NCBI GenBank assembly: GCA_031841125.1
Contig: CM063113.1
Location: 22,465,312 to 22,529,311, forward strand
Length of the DNA: 64,000 nt
Source: Acanthococcus lagerstroemiae
Taxonomy: Eukaryota > Arthropoda > Insecta > Hemiptera > Eriococcidae
Reading direction: 5' to 3'
The first letter of the stretch is position 1. Every line of letters begins with the position of its first letter. The position numbers were made by a program, and so were the translations under genes. The notes under the pieces were generated by a model. The model did not search any database. It was not told the origin of the DNA and saw only the letters and a program-made list of their open reading frames with translations. Shown here one piece after another: positions 58,885 through 64,000 of the stretch.

Positions 58885-60305
58885 TGAAGAGCATTTTTGC
58901 AATGAGGGGGGGGGGCTTTTCGATTTTCCAACAACCGAATCGTCACTCATACGCTAAAATCAAATGACAGAATATGCTAAGCAATAAGCAGAGCACGGAT
59001 TTATTTCGCTTGTGTTTCCCGATTAAACTCATATGTGTATTTATCTGAACTGAAGTGAACAATCGAAACCTCAGAGTTAGTGGTAGCGATCCCGAGGTAA
59101 AGGGGGGACCCTGCTCCCTGAAAAAGTCCAGTGGAACGGCTCCCCAGGAAAATTGCTACTGGATTCGATTTTTCCATGTTAGGTATGAAAAGTAAGAATT
59201 AAAGGGCCTCTTAGATTTCGAAAACAAGGCATGTTTTTCCTGTAGTCGATCTCAAGCTAGAGACGTTTACGTAATAACAGATCGAGGTTGAATATCTCAA
59301 AGAATGAGTTCGAAGCTGTAGATCAAGAATAAAAGAACGATAACTTCTTGCGCTATTATTGAAATAATTGCTTACTGCATGTACCAATTTTTTCATACAT
59401 TTCGAAATAGTTGAAAGCATTTTTACAGTTTTATGGCGTTTTGTCTATGAAATAGAAATACCTCGATTTGCGCGACATTATACGTTTAATATCGATTTTA
59501 TAGGACTGCTGAATCTGGTAGGGCTTGTTTTTAGCGTGGGTTCAACCTTGTTTCGATTTTAAGAAATTTACTGGGAATGAATTATTTTCTCTTTCTCGGT
59601 TTATTTTATGGACAAAAAAAAATAATAACCAACCATTCTCTGATACATTGCAACATCTAATATCTAATTATTAGAATAAAAAGATCAAACAAATAGGTAC
59701 AGTAGTACACCGGTTTCTCCTGCATATTAGGTCGATCGCTTGATTTCATTTACTCCTTATTTCCTTGACCGGTGTTATTCAAAAATCTCTTTTCTGTTAG
59801 TAGATCCATTTAAAATCGTAAGAGCAAGACTTCATTACCTGCACTATTAATAATACTTTTGTGGTCCTCTGACAGGTGCAATGTGCCTGTTTTGTATCAG
59901 GAAAGTGGAGTACTAAGGGGAGGTATAACACAACTCACTTCATTATGAATTTTAATACAAATAGCAACATTAAAAACGTGTTAAGTAGATTATTTTACTT
60001 AGTACCCTTTTTGAAGCTTCAAAAAATTATAATATTCAACTCGAAATACCTACTGAAATTATCGATAAAAATACACAACTCATTTGAATCAAAAAACTTT
60101 TCTACAAAATACTTTGCAAAAAAAAATCTCTTTCACTTTTTTAACATTACTATTTTTCCGTATACTGACAGAAAGAAATACTATTGGAAATTCTGATTAA
60201 AGTACCTGACATCTGGCGAGCTTGGTGGATAACGAGCAAGTATCTACTGGCCTATTCTAATTCAGAAGTTTATTGAAGTTTTCTATTCATCTCCTTCCGA
60301 TTTCA
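58885..60305. other. No gene recognised
   Basis: AT-rich; G-tract near 58906. The open frames at 59368-59562 and 59876-60196 are low-complexity and unconvincing. Confidence 0.35.
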
Positions 60306-60309
60306 TTCC

Positions 60310-61985
60310 TTTATTTTAAAAAGTTCCCACTGCTACTCTTTACAGGTACATCAGGTTTCTTTGGGGGGCCATTAGTTCCTTTACTGCCTGAAGAAGTTGC
60401 AGTAGTCTTGCCGATTATAGTAGCTTTCCAGTTTCTGCTTTTTCAGCAACCATGAATTCTTTAGCTGTCTGAAGACTTTCTGGAGCTCATTTCTTGTTGC
60501 CTTGAGAACGTTGTCCTCAAGATTATTGATGGCATCGATGTGGCATTCTTTAAACCTTAGTAAGCTTCAGCTCAATAATATCTTCATTATGAGGACACCA
60601 GTCAGAATTCTTCTTCTTGGCAGTCCCAAGCACCTCTTTTCCAGTTTTATACACGCAAGCTTGAGATCTCCCCCGAATAGATCTCCCCCGAATGTCATCA
60701 GGGACGTACCGAAGAGTTTTTTCTGAGGGGTAGGGGTGTAAAAATTATGAAAGTCCCAACTAACTCGACTCAGAATTCCCAAGTATCAAAGCAAAAAGAT
60801 AACCTTTTGACCTGTTGGATTCTTCCAACTGACTCAACTCAAAATTCCCAAATATCAAAGCAAAAGAAGAAAAACCTTTTGCCTTGTTGGATTTTCCCAA
60901 CTTCTCAACTCAATTATTCAATTCCCAAGTATCAAAGAAAGAAAAGAAAAGAAAAAAAACTCTTAACTTTTTAATATGTTAGATTTTCCCAACTCGCCTG
61001 ACTGAAATGGTAAATTTTCCCAACTGCTGAGTAGAAAATTCCTACAGGGGGCTACAGGGGGGAGAGTAAGCTGCCCCTGTCCCCTATCGGTACGTCCCTG
61101 AGCGCACTATAGCACAGTCAATCATGTCAATGTTTGGATCGAGGGTCGATCCAGGTAGCTTCATGGCATTCCTTTAACTGAAAGTATGTGTTTGTGATTG
61201 CTCATTCATGGACAGCACACAATCTGAGTGATAAGTTTTCCATTTGAGTCAACTTTTTCTACATGCCATGAGGTCCGAGTACTTGTCCTGATCCTCTGTA
61301 GTCGCTTCCAACTTTAGCGTTGAAGTACCTGAGTAATATAACTCGATCGTCTTTCTTCACTTTATCAAGGACTTTACTAAGGTCGTTAAAGACTATATCA
61401 ATGGCATTGTTGGGCGACTGCATGGTTGGCGCACAAACACAGATAATTGTGAGGAAGTCCTTCTTTCTAATTTGTATTCTCAACTTAATGATTCTGTTTC
61501 ATACTGATTCAGGAAGCTCCACAAGGCGTTTGCTGATTGAGTTTCTAACTGCAGTGACTACAACATTCACTATATTTCCTGATTCTCTTCCTAAATAATA
61601 AAAGTTGTAGTTATTCTTTAGAAGCTGCTCAGTTCTATGATACCGGGTTTCACTGAGTGCAGCCAAATCTAGGTTATATCTAGCTAGCTCTCTATCAATA
61701 ATGGCAGATCTTTCAAGCCGCTGTACTTTATCTTGATCTAACATAGTCCGGGCATTCCAGACTCCAATGCTCATTACACCTCTGAATCTCTTAAAAACTG
61801 ATGCAGCCTCCACCCGGAGATCCAAACGGGGGGCTATTTTATCTCTAGCATCTTTCACAGCAGTTAGCAGTTTTAAGACATATATTGTTGACCAGACGTA
61901 TGCGCAGCATTCACGGTACCTTTGTGGAGTGCACCGTGTTCCCAGAGCCATAGCAAGTTTGTTTGATGGCAAGACAGATCAAGAC
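60310..61985 (-). mobile_element. LINE endonuclease part (RTE/CR1-like), split by MITE B
   Basis: 61972-61499 on the minus strand carries an APE-type endonuclease start: IGVWNARTMLDQDKVQRLER, then LDLAALSETRYHR. 61483-61259 continues with ICVCAPTMQSPNN and a VILLRYFNAKVG block (GDFNA degraded). After the MITE, linker pieces KEVLGTAKKKNSDWCPHNED (about 60650) and a coiled linker run to about 60310. No RT follows. Confidence 0.8.
60699..61100 (+). mobile_element. MITE family B, complete copy
   Basis: About 400 bp, CAGGGACGTACCGAAGAG ... CTATCGGTACGTCCCTG, with internal repeats ACTCAACTCAAAATTCCCAA. It lies within a LINE (IDCAIVR on one side). No clear target duplication: flanks AATGTCAT and AGCGCACT. 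Confidence 0.85.
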
Positions 61986-62148
61986 GATCGGAAGGTGCTG
62001 AAACTTGCATGAGAGAGACAGAAAGCTTACCTAGCTAGAGCTTTCGATGCCACTGTACTTCATCTGCTTGAGACTTCCACTGCCACCCTCAGGATAGATA
62101 CTCGTAGCCTGCCATTTTTAGGATAGATACCAGTGGCGTGCGGTGAGT

Positions 62149-62240
62149 TTTTCTAAGAGGTAAGCGATAAGCGTAGATAGGGATGTACCGAAGAGTTTTT
62201 CCATAGGGGGGGGGGGGCAAAAATTGTGAAAGACCCAAGT
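62149..62240. mobile_element. Ends of two MITE families
   Basis: 62149 starts CAGTGGCGTGCGGTGAG, a common hAT-type end. 62178 starts a truncated family B end (AGGGATGTACCGAAGAG, then a G-run and AAAATTGTGAAAGACCC) that passes into the minisatellite. Confidence 0.6.
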
Positions 62241-62244
62241 AGTA

Positions 62245-62760
62245 TAGAAAGGTATGATTCTGGACCGAGTTCACATTTCTGTAATTTACTGTTGAAGTGA
62301 CATTTTTCTGAGTGAGTTCTGTTCTCTCTAAACCAAGTTCACATTTCTGTAAATTTACTGTTGAAAACATTTTTCTGAGTGAGTTCTGTTCTCTCTGAAT
62401 CGAGCTCACATTTCTGTACATTCACTGTTGAAAACATTTTTCTGTGTAAGTATTGTTCTCTCTAAACCAAGTTCATATTTCTGTAAATTTACTGTTGAAA
62501 ACATTTTTCTGACTGAGTTCTGTATAATCCTAGACCGAGTTCATATTTCTGTGTAAGTATTGTTCTCTCTGAATCGAGTTCACCTCTCTGAGCATTCATT
62601 GTTGAAAACATTTTTCTGAGTGAGTTCTGTATAATCCTAGACCGAGTTCACATTTTTGTACATTCGATGTTGAAAACACATTTTTGTACATTCGCTGTTG
62701 AAAACACATTTGTGTGTAAGTTTTGTTCTCTGTAACCAAGTTCACATTTTTGTGTTGGTG
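62245..62760. repeat. Minisatellite, about 66-bp unit, about 8 copies
   Basis: The unit runs AAACCAAGTTCACATTTCTG, TAAATTTACTGTTGAAAACA, TTTTTCTGAGTGAGTTCTGT, TCTCTCT, with substitutions and partial units. It ends near 62760, directly before the AT-rich virus-like block. Confidence 0.85.
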
Positions 62761-62784
62761 TTAAAAGAATTGATATTGTAATAT

Positions 62785-62821
62785 AAAGTGGTCGAGTTTC
62801 CATTTTTTATCAGACCACTTT
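62785..62821 (+). terminator. Hairpin, possible 3' end of a lost upstream viral gene
   Basis: A perfect 9-bp stem AAAGTGGTC (62785-62793) / GACCACTTT (62813-62821), 19-nt loop, followed by more T. In a virus with hairpin-guided 3' ends this would close an upstream gene that is no longer present. Confidence 0.4.
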
Positions 62822-62923
62822 TTTTTTCTAACTTGGATTTCAAATAATTTTTGTTTGAAATCTTAATACTAAAAAAAAAATAATAAAAATAAAAAAATAA
62901 AAATAATAAAAAAATAAAAATCG

Positions 62924-62931
62924 AAAATTGA
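62924..62931 (+). promoter_or_regulatory. AAAATTGA, Mimivirus-type early promoter octamer
   Basis: The exact octamer lies 42 bases before the ATG at 62974, in an otherwise A/T-only leader. In Mimivirus and relatives this octamer sits upstream of many early genes. One octamer in AT-rich DNA can be chance; its position together with the downstream hairpin makes it noteworthy. Confidence 0.55.
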
Positions 62932-62973
62932 TAACCTAGTTTAAAAAAAAATAAAAATATTATATATTATAAA

Positions 62974-63759
62974 ATGGAAATGATTGAAAGTAAAAGCAAT
63001 AACTTTAATTTTGATGACTCTACACATTGTGTATCTAAAAAGATACCATCAGTGAAAGTGATTAATCAAGAACCTGTAGGCTTCTGGATGTCTAATGAAA
63101 ATTTGATGTCTTGTGAGTGGAGAAAAAGTTGCAACGAGTCATGTTCAGGTGCCAGCTGTGTAGAACATTTTGTAAATACAAAACCGCACACAATTGAGAC
63201 TCGAGATGGATCAATTCAAGGTAGGATTATCGATAAAAATCGTATTTTAATCATTAGACGCCAACTTAAACTTATCAGACTTTCTCGAAATGATTACTCT
63301 TTTGCTGGTTATTGGGTAAAAGGAGATACAGACTATATTTCAGCACGTAAGTATCTCTTAGTGTTTCTAGATGAAAAGAATCATCCACTACATAAAGAAC
63401 CAATCCAACTTACAGCTAGAGGTGTATTTCAGGTAGAATTTGATAAGAATTTATTAAAGTTTAGAAAAGAATTTAAAACAGTTTATAGTAAAACACGAGG
63501 TGTAATGTCAGATTTATGGTATTCTATGCTTGTGTTCTGTCCTACTTTTGTATCAAACGTAGTAGGTTCTTTAAAAAAGAGTAGAGCATGTTGTATTGAA
63601 AATTATATTGTTCCAACAGAATCTAATTTGAACTCTTTATGTGTAGGTAGAGATAAAGAAGTCTCAAAAATTGTTGAAGCTATGTTTAATGATTCTGAAA
63701 AATGGAAAGCTGAAAATAGTAAACCTTTCATAACCACATTAGTTCAAGAAAATGAATAA
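62974..63759 (+). CDS. Intronless virus-like protein, possibly DUF5895-like
   Basis: A 261-codon ORF, the longest uninterrupted non-LINE frame in the window, strongly AT-biased in codon choice and unlike the host genes here. Residues 33-46 read EPVGFWMSNENLMS, followed by four cysteines (47, 53, 57, 62) that could bind metal. A central block (127-150) reads YLLVFLDEKNHPLHKEPIQL with TARG, and a later segment has DLWYSMLVFCPTF and a CIENYIVPT motif. This order resembles, from memory, the DUF5895 family of phage and cyanobacterial proteins of unknown role; I hold that loosely. There is no signal peptide or membrane segment. The frame is intact with its own leader and 3' hairpin. It is most likely a gene of a large DNA virus. 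Confidence 0.75.
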   Translation: MEMIESKSNNFNFDDSTHCVSKKIPSVKVINQEPVGFWMSNENLMSCEWRKSCNESCSGASCVEHFVNTKPHTIETRDGSIQGRIIDKNRILIIRRQLKLIRLSRNDYSFAGYWVKGDTDYISARKYLLVFLDEKNHPLHKEPIQLTARGVFQVEFDKNLLKFRKEFKTVYSKTRGVMSDLWYSMLVFCPTFVSNVVGSLKKSRACCIENYIVPTESNLNSLCVGRDKEVSKIVEAMFNDSEKWKAENSKPFITTLVQENE

Positions 63760-63761
63760 TG

Positions 63762-63791
63762 TATTTTTATATGATTTTTCATATAAAAATA
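63762..63791 (+). terminator. Perfect 13-bp hairpin after the stop codon
   Basis: TATTTTTATATGA (63762-63774), loop TTTT, TCATATAAAAATA (63779-63791). It starts 2 bases after the TAA. Mimivirus-type genes end their mRNAs at such hairpins between genes. Confidence 0.65.
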
Positions 63792-63797
63792 ATAAAA

Positions 63798-64000
63798 ATG
63801 GAAATGAATAACACTTTTAAAAATTATCATTGCGAATTAAAAAACATTGAATTCCTTAAATGTTTTAAATATATTAATATTTATTTGGAAACAGATCTAT
63901 ATAAATTTATGGAAAATATTGTTTATGACTTTATTCCTGAAAATAAAAAAAAAGAATTTTATAAAGATTTAGAAAAAAAAGGCGAGAAAGAATTTGTAGA
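63798..64000 (+). CDS. Start of a second AT-rich virus-like ORF, cut by window end
   Basis: ATG at 63798 opens 67 codons with no stop to the window end. It reads MEMNNTFKNYHCELKNIEFL and goes on Lys/Asn/Ile-rich, with a FIPENKKKEFYKDLEKKG helix. It starts 38 bases after the preceding stop, same strand, beginning like its neighbour with ATGGAAATG. Tight spacing fits a compact viral genome. The product is not recognised. Confidence 0.6.
   Translation, partial: MEMNNTFKNYHCELKNIEFLKCFKYINIYLETDLYKFMENIVYDFIPENKKKEFYKDLEKKGEKEFV

Noticed and set aside
15357..61100. Target-site duplications for MITE family B
   Set aside because: The 8-bp flanks of both complete copies do not match, so the superfamily cannot be fixed from this window.
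62089..62421. 110-codon minus-strand frame
   Set aside because: It is the translation of the 66-bp minisatellite units.

Overview
The window is nuclear DNA of an animal, most likely an insect or other arthropod. Host genes are split by GT-AG introns, intergenic sequence is AT-rich, and nearly everything between genes is mobile-element debris: Jockey-like, RTE-like and R1/I-like LINEs, tRNA-derived SINEs, and hAT, pogo, PIF/Harbinger and mariner-type non-autonomous elements. I cannot name the species from sequence alone. All gene models are my own splicing by eye.

Two host genes can be assembled end to end, both on the minus strand. One is a Cdt2/DTL-like WD40 protein (8 exons, 16178-19853, 394 aa), the substrate receptor of the CRL4 ubiquitin ligase, here without the long C-terminal tail of the vertebrate protein. 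The other is 5-formyltetrahydrofolate cyclo-ligase (MTHFS; 4 coding exons, 22903-23968, 204 aa). Two lone exons with good splice sites point to further genes: a coiled-coil exon (15159-15293) and a C-terminal membrane-anchor exon (45985-46188). An unrecognised minus-strand reading frame near 20.3-20.85 kb is interrupted by a hAT MITE.

Layout: 0-3.5 kb, degenerate repeats and a CpG-rich possible promoter. 3.5-12.4 kb, nested LINEs (RTE, Jockey, RTE-like) cut by DNA elements. 12.6-15.8 kb, MITEs and the coiled-coil exon. 16.2-24.1 kb, the gene-bearing part. 24.8-30.7 kb, palindromic MITEs and two LINEs, one nearly complete. 33.4-36.0 kb, a complex satellite with G-tracts and a MITE inserted in it. 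38-53 kb, SINEs, MITEs, a pogo-like element and one possible virus-like ORF. 55.2-61.1 kb, LINEs, a fold-back mariner, and MITEs inserted inside LINEs. 62.2-62.76 kb, a 66-bp minisatellite.

The most unusual part is the right end. From about 62.76 kb the sequence turns strikingly AT-rich and holds two closely packed, intronless, same-strand ORFs. The first is preceded 43 bp upstream by AAAATTGA, the early-promoter octamer known from Mimivirus relatives, and is followed 2 bp after its stop by a perfect 13-bp hairpin, like the hairpins that mark mRNA 3' ends in those viruses. Another hairpin lies upstream. I read this as a piece of a large DNA virus (Nucleocytoviricota-like) joined to host DNA: an endogenous insertion, or else a chimeric assembly.
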